The notes under the pieces are model-generated. The model saw only the letters and a program-made list of their open reading frames with translations, searched no databases and was not told the origin of the DNA. A stretch of DNA of 64,000 nt, taken from contig NZ_AP028065.1 in NCBI RefSeq assembly GCF_030297135.1, forward strand, positions 310,001 through 374,000, written 5' to 3'. The DNA is from Pseudoalteromonas apostichopi. Lineage in GTDB: Bacteria; Pseudomonadota; Gammaproteobacteria; Enterobacterales; Alteromonadaceae. Below, one piece after another: positions 32,165 to 39,626 of the stretch; position 1 is the stretch's first letter; the number at the start of each line of letters is the position of its first letter. Made by a program: the position numbers and the translations under genes.

Positions 32165-32929
32165 ATGTTTGAAATTAAAAAGATCATTGGCTCATTATTA
32201 ATGCCCCTGCCGTTGTTGGGGCTGCTTACTTTAGTGATGGTATTTTTAGCCATTACACATAAACGCAAAGCACTCTATTTTGGCTTTGTTAGCATTTTAA
32301 CTTTAATGCTGATAAGCACGCCATTTATTGGCCAGTCATTGATAGCTACAAGCAATAACCCTGCATGGCAATTTAACCAAGCAAAACATCCTAAACTTGA
32401 TAATATTGTGGTACTTGGCTGCTCAATAATGCCCAACTCGCGCCTTCAAGCAAACCACCAGTTAGGCGATTGTGCGCTTGCTCGCTTACTTGAAGGTGTT
32501 AAGCTTGCTCACCACTACCCAAATGCCATCCTCTATGTATCAGGGGGCGGTTTTGCTAATACCACCAATAGTCAACTCATGTTTGAAACAGCAAAAGCGT
32601 TAGGTATTTCTGCAACGAGAATTAAACAAAATCCCCTCGCTATGGATACCGCAGAAGAAGCGAAACGACTTGCCAAATATTTAGTCGATAGAAAAACAGC
32701 GCTTGTCACCTCAGCAAGCCATATGCCGCGAGCGAAAGACTTATTTAATGCACAAGGTGTTAATGTGATCCCAGCGGCAACCGACTTTCAAGATTTTAGT
32801 CAGTATCCAACATATAAGCAGTTTATACCTGATGACGATGTACTTGTTGCAGTGACCAGAGTTGCTCATGAGAAAATTGGCAGTGCATGGGTGAGTGTGC
32901 GCCGCTGGATTGATCCAGAGGCGCTATAG
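32165..32929 (+). CDS. elyC: ElyC-type DUF218 membrane protein
   Basis: The 254 residues begin with two hydrophobic helices ('IIGSLLMPLPLLGLLTLVMVF' shown in part and 'FGFVSILTLMLISTPFIG'), followed by a periplasmic DUF218 domain: 'NIVVLGCSIM', 'LYVSGGGFANT', 'TAEEAKRLAKYL' and 'ALVTSASHMPRAKDLF'. ElyC (YcbC) of E. coli has the same layout and 259 residues and supports peptidoglycan and lipid-carrier homeostasis. It converges with the Nif3-family gene. Confidence 0.87.
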   Translation: MFEIKKIIGSLLMPLPLLGLLTLVMVFLAITHKRKALYFGFVSILTLMLISTPFIGQSLIATSNNPAWQFNQAKHPKLDNIVVLGCSIMPNSRLQANHQLGDCALARLLEGVKLAHHYPNAILYVSGGGFANTTNSQLMFETAKALGISATRIKQNPLAMDTAEEAKRLAKYLVDRKTALVTSASHMPRAKDLFNAQGVNVIPAATDFQDFSQYPTYKQFIPDDDVLVAVTRVAHEKIGSAWVSVRRWIDPEAL

Positions 32930-32935
32930 ACTTAA

Positions 32936-33688
32936 TCAGACTGGATTGTCTACATCGATAAACGTTACATTAAAACCATGCTGCTCAGCTAAAAGTTCGC
33001 CTAAGGCTTTAATGCCATAACGCTCAGTAGCATGGTGTCCTGCTGCAAAAAAGTCGATGCCTTGCTCACGTGAACTATGAATAGTCTGCTCAGAGGCTTC
33101 ACCAGTAAGATAAGCATCAATACCTTGAGCAGCCGCTAAATCAATATACCCTTGTCCACCTCCTGTACACCAAGCGATGGTTTCGATTTTCTGTTCTCTA
33201 ACCAAGCTAGTTAATGGTGCACGGTTAAGTACTTGAGTAATTTTATCGGAAAACTCTTCACCGCTTAACGGTGTTTTTAAACGTCCCTTTACTGGCACAC
33301 TATTTGGACCTGATTCAAGCCCGCCTGTGAACTCAATATCGAGTAACTTTGCCAATTGTGCGTTATTACCAATGTCGGGGTGAATATCTAGCGGTAAATG
33401 ATAGCCATATAAATTAATATCATTTTTTAAAAGTGCCGCTATACGGCGCTTTTTCATGCCCGTGATTGGCTGTGACTCCCCTTTCCAGAAATAACCATGG
33501 TGTACCAAAATAGTATCTGCATTTTGTGTAATAGCAGCATCAATCAATGCTTGACTTGCTGTGACACCCGTCACTATTTTTTTTACTTCGCTCGCACCTT
33601 CAACTTGTAAGCCATTTGGGCAAAAGTCAGCGATAGAATCAGGTTTAAGAATGTCGTTTAATAATTGAGTAAATTGTTTGCGTTGCAT
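32936..33688 (-). CDS. ybgI: Nif3-like dinuclear metal-centre protein (YbgI)
   Basis: The start 'MQRKQFTQLLNDIL' at 33688 has an AAGGA site; the frame is open to 33706. The 250-residue protein carries the metal ligands of the hexameric Nif3/YbgI family: 'VHHGYFWKG' (two His), 'YHLPLDIHPDIGNN' and 'FAAGHHATERYG'. It probably hydrolyses cyclic or folate-type substrates (GTP cyclohydrolase I type 2 in older names), but the function is unsettled. Monocistronic. Confidence 0.93.
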   Translation of the reverse strand: MQRKQFTQLLNDILKPDSIADFCPNGLQVEGASEVKKIVTGVTASQALIDAAITQNADTILVHHGYFWKGESQPITGMKKRRIAALLKNDINLYGYHLPLDIHPDIGNNAQLAKLLDIEFTGGLESGPNSVPVKGRLKTPLSGEEFSDKITQVLNRAPLTSLVREQKIETIAWCTGGGQGYIDLAAAQGIDAYLTGEASEQTIHSSREQGIDFFAAGHHATERYGIKALGELLAEQHGFNVTFIDVDNPV

Positions 33689-33838
33689 ATAAAAATCGTC
33701 CTTCAACCCTCTATTTTGTGCAAATTTTGGCGTTTATGAGTGAAAAATGGAAGGAAAATCGCAAAAAATTGAAAAGTAAGCTGAAAATAGGTATAAATAT
33801 ATATTCTTAATCTGTGTTTACAACGTATAGGGTCTCTG

Positions 33839-34216
33839 ATGAGCAAACTAGACAAAACAGAAGTGTTAAATGCCTTCGAAGCAGCATACGAAGCAGCGAA
33901 TGGTAAGAAACCTGAAATCACAACAAAACCTGGTTGGTATAGCATCGACGGTGGCAAAAATATGCGCCTTGCTGATGTTGCAGCGCTGACTGAAGAGCTC
34001 ACTTCTGGTAAAACAGCTGAGCCTAAAGCAGAAGAAGCACCAAAAGCACCAGCGAAAAAAACCAAAACTAAAACCGCTGCGCCGGCTAAAACAGCTAAGA
34101 AAGCATCGTTCACTGTTGTTACAGCAAACGATGATGGTTACAAAGCTGAAGAGCTTTGGATTGTTAACCTAGCTGAAAAAGACCACGATTGTCGTTTACC
34201 GCGTGGTGTTGTGTAA
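33839..34216 (+). CDS. Small Lys/Ala/Pro-rich protein, unknown function
   Basis: The 125 residues consist of a short N-terminal helix-and-turn domain ('LNAFEAAYEAANGKKPEITT', 'GWYSIDGGKNMRLADVAAL'), a 45-residue linker dense in Lys, Ala and Pro ('KAPAKKTKTKTAAPAKTAKK') and a short C-terminal domain ('SFTVVTANDDGYKAEELWIV'). The linker resembles histone H1-like and RNA-binding tails, so nucleic-acid binding is possible. I do not recognise a family. A long minus-strand ORF overlaps it but mirrors its Lys-rich codons and is not real. A terminator follows. Confidence 0.75.
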   Translation: MSKLDKTEVLNAFEAAYEAANGKKPEITTKPGWYSIDGGKNMRLADVAALTEELTSGKTAEPKAEEAPKAPAKKTKTKTAAPAKTAKKASFTVVTANDDGYKAEELWIVNLAEKDHDCRLPRGVV

Positions 34217-34239
34217 TTTAATTACACTTAAAAATTTTA

Positions 34240-34267
34240 AAAACCGCTACTCGTTAGCGGTTTTTTT
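34240..34267. terminator. Bidirectional terminator
   Basis: AAAACCGCTA / TAGCGGTTTT arms with a five-base loop are followed by T-runs on both strands; it ends the Lys-rich gene on the plus strand and overlaps the HPP gene's 3' end on the minus strand. Confidence 0.85.
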
Positions 34268-34723
34268 ATGCCCATTCAACTGAATATTTAATAGCCATTG
34301 ACTTAAGTAACCAAATAACACAATAAACACAGTTCCAATCAGTACGGGCATCACTAAAAAATCCCAACTTTGTAAAGATTGCATAATCAAAATTGGGTTA
34401 GCGCCTGCTGCGGGATGAATTGTATCTGTCAACATCATCAGGCTAATTGCCAACCCTGTGGCTAAAGCAATTTCAACAGGCCCTACTCCAACATAATTTA
34501 CAAATACAACGCCGATTAAAGCAGTCAAAATGTGCCCGCCGATGACATTCTTCGCTTTCGCTAAAGGACTGTGCGGTACACCAAACACCAGCACCGCAGT
34601 TGCACCAAATGGCGCCATCAACCAAACACCATAATTTCCTAATTGCTGCAAATACGCTAAAACAAAAATTGCCATACAAGCAAATATGCCAGCAATAGCA
34701 GCTTTACGAAATTTATTTTCCAT
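34247..34723 (-). CDS. HPP family membrane protein
   Basis: The 158 residues have four to five hydrophobic helices and the HPP signature: 'APFGATAVLVFGVPHSPLA' and 'TIHPAAGANPILIM'. HPP proteins are inner-membrane transporters, some linked to nitrite or anion uptake. A strong GGAGG site precedes the ATG at 34723. The gene is divergent from a TetR regulator and shares with it a duplicated operator at 34736-34783, so it is the probable regulatory target. Confidence 0.88.
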   Translation of the reverse strand: MENKFRKAAIAGIFACMAIFVLAYLQQLGNYGVWLMAPFGATAVLVFGVPHSPLAKAKNVIGGHILTALIGVVFVNYVGVGPVEIALATGLAISLMMLTDTIHPAAGANPILIMQSLQSWDFLVMPVLIGTVFIVLFGYLSQWLLNIQLNGHKKTANE

Positions 34724-34735
34724 AACACCTCCAAA

Positions 34736-34783
34736 AGTAGACCGAGTTGTCTACCTCGCAAATGGTAGACAACTCGGTCTACT
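34736..34783. promoter_or_regulatory. Duplicated TetR-type operator between HPP gene and tetR
   Basis: A perfect 20-bp inverted repeat, AGTAGACCGAGTTGTCTACC and its complement at 34764-34783, has an eight-base centre. Each arm is itself a quasi-palindrome, GTAGAC-N6-GTCTAC, so two operator copies face each other. TetR regulators of the NemR/LmrA type bind TAGACC-type half-sites. The neighbouring TetR gene is the natural candidate binder. Confidence 0.8.
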
Positions 34784-34822
34784 TCTGTCAAGCTATCATT
34801 AGTCACCCAATGAGGCTTTGTT

Positions 34823-35365
34823 ATGGATAAACGAACACATATTATTTTGACTGCCCTGTCACTTTTTTATCAAAAAGGCATTCATAGTGTGGGAATAAAC
34901 GAAATTATTAATGTGGCTGGTGTCGCCAAAAAAACCATGTACCACCATTTCGCAAGTAAAGATGAATTATTACTTGCGTGCCTTAGTGAGCGACATAACA
35001 GATTCTTAAATTGGTTAACGCATGCCACCAGCAAGCTAACCACTGTTGAAGAATTTAAAGTAGCTTTGATCAGCTGCCATGAAGCTTGGTTTAATTCTGA
35101 GGTGACTGAGTTAGGTGATTTCAATGGCTGTTTATTTATTAACACTGCAGCCGAGTTTCCTGATCCTACTAGCCCGATAAATCAAGCCTGTAAAGAACAT
35201 AAAATGGCCATACAGCAGTTAATTAAACTGCGTCTGTCATCGTGTAATAACATGGAAAGTGCGCAGCTGGACACGCACAGCTACTATTTAATGACGCTCG
35301 TTGAAGGCATGATCTGCCAAGCAAAACTAATAGGAACTAAACAGTTTCCTCACTTAAAACAATAA
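34823..35365 (+). CDS. TetR family transcriptional regulator
   Basis: The 180 residues have an N-terminal TetR helix-turn-helix ('ALSLFYQKGIHSVGINEIIN', 'AGVAKKTMYHHFASKDELLL') and a ligand domain with 'FNGCLFINTAAEFPD', a pattern of TetR_C_16-like, small-molecule sensing repressors. Divergent from the HPP gene, it probably represses both. The inducer is unknown. The start at 34823 has only a weak site (TGAGG). Confidence 0.9.
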   Translation: MDKRTHIILTALSLFYQKGIHSVGINEIINVAGVAKKTMYHHFASKDELLLACLSERHNRFLNWLTHATSKLTTVEEFKVALISCHEAWFNSEVTELGDFNGCLFINTAAEFPDPTSPINQACKEHKMAIQQLIKLRLSSCNNMESAQLDTHSYYLMTLVEGMICQAKLIGTKQFPHLKQ

Positions 35366-35378
35366 GTAAATCATAAAA

Positions 35379-35400
35379 AAAGCGGCACAATGGCCGCTTT
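35379..35400. terminator. Bidirectional terminator
   Basis: AAAGCGGC / GCCGCTTT arms with a six-base loop separate the tetR end from the convergent amidohydrolase; the A-run at 35374-35381 gives T on the minus strand. Confidence 0.8.
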
Positions 35401-35419
35401 AAGTTAAACCTTCTCTTTG

Positions 35420-38400
35420 TTAGATTTTTTCGAAATATAACTTTTCACGTTTTTTCTCACCCACTTCGTTCATTGTTGCAGCATCAAATAAACGACCATT
35501 AATCATGGTGTAATCTATTTTATCTGTATCACGAATATTAGTTAGCGGGTTACCGTCAATAACGATTAAATCGGCAAGTTTACCCGGTTCAAGAGAACCT
35601 ATATTTTTATCAAGGCCAATGTATTTAGCGGGATCTAGCGTTGCCGCACGAATTGCTTCTAGTGGCGTCATACCACCTTGAGCAAACATCCAAATCTCCC
35701 AGTGTGCAGCTAAACCTTCACGTTGACCGTGTGCTCCCAGATTGACTAAAACACCTAAGTCCTGTAGCTCTTTGGCAACACGGGCATTGTTAAAGTGATT
35801 ATAGTGATGATCGGGAGCCTTAACACGACGCATTGAACGAGGTAATAGCTGATTCTTTGGTACAAACTTACTTAAACGCGGGTGATTCCACACATCAGTC
35901 TTATCGTACCAATAATTTTCACCCCAAATGCCACCGTATGCTACACCGAGTGTCGGCGTGTAACCAACATCGCTTTGTGACCAAAGCTGGCGAATATCAT
36001 CGTATATATTGGCTACAGGAATTGAGTGTTCAATACCCGTATGACCATCAACCACCATGGTTAAGTTGTGCTGCAGTAATGATCCACCCTCTGGCACAAC
36101 CATCATTTCAAGTTCACGGCCTGCTTCAATTACTTGCTGGCGCTGTTCACGACGCGGTTGGTTATATGATTTAACACTAAACGCGCCCACTTTCTTTAAG
36201 CGCTCAAGGTGGAACTTAGCATCTTCTAGCGAGTCAATGTGCGATGTATAACCTGGCATATTCGCACCATATAAAATGGTACCCGTAGAGAAGATACGAG
36301 GGCCGACAATCATGCCTGCTTTTTGCATTTCACTTGCAGCAAAAATCTCAGTGGTGTCGTTTGATGGATCATGAATCGTTGTCACACCTAACGCTAATCC
36401 AGCTAAGTTCTTCCAGTTTTGCTGTGGAATGATCTCATCGCTACCTTGCGAGCCATGTGCATGCGCATCAACAATACCCGGCATAATTGTTTTACCAGTC
36501 ACATCAATTACTTCTGCGCCTTTAGGAATATCAACACTGTCTTTACTACCTACAGCTTTAATATGCTTACCGTCGGTAACAATAACGCCGTTTTCAATGA
36601 CCTGCTCACCATTCATAGTAATAATGCGCGCGCCAGTTAACGCAAATACAGATTTAGGCTCCGCCATGGTTTTTGTAAAACCGATATTGTCGCCACTTTT
36701 AACTTTAAAATCAGTCTCAGCATTTTGGTTAATATCAAATAAACCCGCTAGGCTTGCATGATATAACTCAGGGCCCAAGCTCCAATAAAGTTTATCGCTT
36801 GTACCACTCCAACTGATATTTTCACCCGCACGAACAGAGAGCTGCTCAATTGGGAATTGGCTATCTTTCGGGCCAATATTAATGGTTTTACCACGTTCAA
36901 CAAATGGCGTGACAAACACTTTAAATCGCTCTGCAAACGCTAAGTATTTACCATCTGGTGATACTCTAAACTCTGTTGCATGCTCTGATTCATAAAGTTT
37001 ACGAATTTGTTTTGATTCAAGTTCAACAACGCTTAATGTTGGTTTTGGCCAAGGACTCATCACATAAATACGGTCGTTTGCTACACCAAATTGTGGTTGA
37101 TAGCCTGATTTAGTGATAAGCGTTGCTTTACCGCCTTTAGCACTTACTGAGTAAATACCTGGCTCTAATGACCATGTAGGATTAAGAATACTGCCGCCTG
37201 ACGCTTTACGGTAAACAACCGTTTTGCCATCTGGGCTAAATGTTGGCTCTACATATTTACCCGGCTCTTTGGTAATAGTATCGCCACGACCACTACGCGC
37301 AGATACAACACGTACTGAGCCCTGCTCATTATCATCCCATGTTGTGTAAACAATTTTCTTTCCATCACGAGAGAACTGTGGGAATAATTCAAAGTGATCG
37401 TCTTGCTTAGTTAAGCGCTTCACTTTGCCAGACTCTAAATCACGCTTATAAATATGACCTAGCGCTTCAAATATAGCCGTTTCACCATCTGGTGAAATTT
37501 GTACATTGCGCAGCATTTTCACATCAAAATTATCGCTATCGATGTTTTGTGTAAAACGCACTGCTTTTTGAATTTGCTTATTGGTTTCAACTTTAAATGG
37601 AATAGTCGAAACAGACTTATCATCGACATCTAGCTTATGGATAGTACCACCAGCCCAAAATACCAATTGTTCGTTATCTGGTGTCCAAGCGATTGTTGGA
37701 TATACGCCATGAATAGCCCATGTCTCTTGCATATCGCGCTCAAGCTCGCCATACAGCTTAGTATGCTCACCGGTGTGAAGGTCATATAAGTACAAGCTTG
37801 TTTGAAAATCATCACGCTTGATGTAAGCAAGCTTTTTACCATCTGGCGAAGGTGTAGGACGAATAGCCCCGCCCATGCCATCGATAATTGTTTCAATATC
37901 GCCAGTTTCACGGTCATAGCGTTTAATTTTATAAATACCCGCTACAGAGTCTTTAGAGTAATGAAATGTTTTACCCGGCGTTGCATCATGAGAGAAATAA
38001 ACATAACGCCCATCTGGCGAGAACATTGGCTCACCTAAGTCTTTTTGGTCGTTTTCGCGTGCAGTTAGCTGTACACCTTTACCACCCGCTTTATGGTATA
38101 GCCATACTTCACCTGCACCCAAAGAGCGGCTTGCAGTAAAGTGCTTACGAGCCACTAGGTAGTCTCCATCAGGGCTCCAAGCTGGGCTATTTAATAAACG
38201 AAATGTTTCATTCGTTACTGCCTTTTGGTTTTCACCATTTAAATCCATAACCCAAATGTTGTCGCCACCACCTTGGTCTGAAGTAAATGCAATGTGCTTA
38301 CCATCAGGGCTAAAGCGCGGTTGCATTTGCCATGCTATATCACTGGTTAATTGCGTTGCAGTACCACCAGACATTGGCATGGTATAAATATCGCCGAGTA

Positions 38401-38605
38401 GGTCAAACACGACTGTTTTACCATCAGGGCTAATATCAACATTCATCCACGTGCCTTGCTCAACACTAATTTTAGCGTCTAAGAATTGGCCTTTTGGTGC
38501 GTCTACCTGCCATTTGTCATCATTTGATTGCTCAGCTGCAGCCACTTGCCCTGTTAAAGCAAGTGAAATCGATACAGCAAGCGCTGTATGAAGCATTTTC
38601 TTCAT
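35420..38605 (-). CDS. Secreted TolB-propeller amidohydrolase
   Basis: The 1061 residues open with a signal peptide ('MKKMLHTALAVSISLALTGQVAAA'). About 40-640 is a beta-propeller with many 'SPDGK' WD40/PD40 units. About 660-1050 is an amidohydrolase: the metal motif 'VDAHAHGSQG', an internal Lys in 'AFSVKSYNQP' for metal carboxylation, 'GHTGIEHSIP', and 'NLGAHGQREG'. The final part 'SLEPGKLADLIVIDGNPL' is typical of imidazolonepropionase/dipeptidase-like enzymes. It would be a periplasmic or secreted hydrolase of peptide or cyclic-amide substrates. Confidence 0.87.
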   Translation of the reverse strand: MKKMLHTALAVSISLALTGQVAAAEQSNDDKWQVDAPKGQFLDAKISVEQGTWMNVDISPDGKTVVFDLLGDIYTMPMSGGTATQLTSDIAWQMQPRFSPDGKHIAFTSDQGGGDNIWVMDLNGENQKAVTNETFRLLNSPAWSPDGDYLVARKHFTASRSLGAGEVWLYHKAGGKGVQLTARENDQKDLGEPMFSPDGRYVYFSHDATPGKTFHYSKDSVAGIYKIKRYDRETGDIETIIDGMGGAIRPTPSPDGKKLAYIKRDDFQTSLYLYDLHTGEHTKLYGELERDMQETWAIHGVYPTIAWTPDNEQLVFWAGGTIHKLDVDDKSVSTIPFKVETNKQIQKAVRFTQNIDSDNFDVKMLRNVQISPDGETAIFEALGHIYKRDLESGKVKRLTKQDDHFELFPQFSRDGKKIVYTTWDDNEQGSVRVVSARSGRGDTITKEPGKYVEPTFSPDGKTVVYRKASGGSILNPTWSLEPGIYSVSAKGGKATLITKSGYQPQFGVANDRIYVMSPWPKPTLSVVELESKQIRKLYESEHATEFRVSPDGKYLAFAERFKVFVTPFVERGKTINIGPKDSQFPIEQLSVRAGENISWSGTSDKLYWSLGPELYHASLAGLFDINQNAETDFKVKSGDNIGFTKTMAEPKSVFALTGARIITMNGEQVIENGVIVTDGKHIKAVGSKDSVDIPKGAEVIDVTGKTIMPGIVDAHAHGSQGSDEIIPQQNWKNLAGLALGVTTIHDPSNDTTEIFAASEMQKAGMIVGPRIFSTGTILYGANMPGYTSHIDSLEDAKFHLERLKKVGAFSVKSYNQPRREQRQQVIEAGRELEMMVVPEGGSLLQHNLTMVVDGHTGIEHSIPVANIYDDIRQLWSQSDVGYTPTLGVAYGGIWGENYWYDKTDVWNHPRLSKFVPKNQLLPRSMRRVKAPDHHYNHFNNARVAKELQDLGVLVNLGAHGQREGLAAHWEIWMFAQGGMTPLEAIRAATLDPAKYIGLDKNIGSLEPGKLADLIVIDGNPLTNIRDTDKIDYTMINGRLFDAATMNEVGEKKREKLYFEKI

Positions 38606-38712
38606 TGAAATCTCACTTTTTTATTGTTTTGCTTATATGCACACTTTTAGGATTGCACCAAATAGCATAGCAAGATTCCAGTGATTCGTGTTAAACAGAC
38701 GTAAATAGTCGA

Positions 38713-39537
38713 CTAATGCCACGCAATCGGATCAAACTGATAAAAGCCAACCAGTAAATGGTATATTTCTGGGTCAAACTGTCTGAGTTCAGCAGGCTTT
38801 TCTAAAAAGGTTTCAGTAATAACAGCAAAAAACTCTGCCTCATTGGTCGCGCCATAGCTGTGAATAACATGAGGCATGCCATAGGCTAAATGGGTTTTTA
38901 ATTGATTAAACGCACGGCTAAATACTTTTGCCCACTTTTGGTAATCATCATTACTCGAAAGCAATGGCGTGCCTGTAGTTTTGCCGGTTTCTTGGTCGAG
39001 CTGATGGGCAAATTCATGAAACACCAAATTATGACCATCACTTGGCAAGCGATTCCCCTCAAGGACATCATGCCAGCTCAATACCAGCGTTCCGCCCGGC
39101 CATGATTCACCTTGTCGCACAGTATTGTGATAACTGACAAGCCCAGCATTATCACGAGAAGTTTGCGGGGCATAATACGCGCTTGGGTATAAAAGGATCT
39201 CTTTTACATTACGATACAATGGCCAAGGTTTATTAAGCACTAAAACACAGGCATCTGCCGCTACAATCAGCTTCATTGCATCATTAAGCTCAAGGCCATC
39301 ACAACCAATAAAGCGTTTTTCATTTAAAAACCAAACGATGTGACGCTCCAGCTTTTCACGATCGGCATCCGTCATCTTTCGGTAGATAGGCATATATTTT
39401 AACAGCAGATTTTTTTGCTGAACATTGAGGGAGTTATTGAGGTATTTTTTCTGCCAAAAGTGATTACGGATGTCGTCCCAGCGCCAGTAACACACAACAA
39501 AAATTATTAAAAAAAGTATCAAAACCACGTTAAGCAT
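38713..39537 (-). CDS. mtfA: MtfA-type zinc peptidase
   Basis: The 274 residues begin with one hydrophobic helix ('VVLILFLIIFVVCYW') and contain the zinc motif 'LVFHEFAHQLDQETG' (HExxH plus downstream), 'VLSWHDVL' and 'TNEAEFFAVITETFLEKP' with a likely third metal ligand. E. coli MtfA (YeeI) is a 265-residue peptidase that binds the repressor Mlc. The N-terminal anchor here suggests membrane attachment. Confidence 0.88.
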   Translation of the reverse strand: MLNVVLILFLIIFVVCYWRWDDIRNHFWQKKYLNNSLNVQQKNLLLKYMPIYRKMTDADREKLERHIVWFLNEKRFIGCDGLELNDAMKLIVAADACVLVLNKPWPLYRNVKEILLYPSAYYAPQTSRDNAGLVSYHNTVRQGESWPGGTLVLSWHDVLEGNRLPSDGHNLVFHEFAHQLDQETGKTTGTPLLSSNDDYQKWAKVFSRAFNQLKTHLAYGMPHVIHSYGATNEAEFFAVITETFLEKPAELRQFDPEIYHLLVGFYQFDPIAWH

Positions 39538-39569
39538 TACTATCGCCTAAAAAACAATCTTGATACTTT

Positions 39570-39610
39570 AATGTGTGCAAACAAGAAAAGATCAATTGTT
39601 TGCACACATT
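39570..39610. repeat. 15-bp perfect inverted repeat
   Basis: AATGTGTGCAAACAA / TTGTTTGCACACATT arms enclose an 11-base loop between the mtfA start and the propeller-GGDEF end. On the plus strand a T-rich tail follows; on the minus strand it lacks a T-run, so it may be an operator or a 3' hairpin of the GGDEF gene. Confidence 0.6.
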
Positions 39611-39626
39611 TTTATTTTCAGATTGG

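Noticed and set aside
33703..34113. 136-residue minus-strand ORF rich in Ala and Val
   Set aside because: It mirrors the Lys/Ala-rich codons of the plus-strand gene at 33839-34216 and has no own ribosome site or terminator logic.
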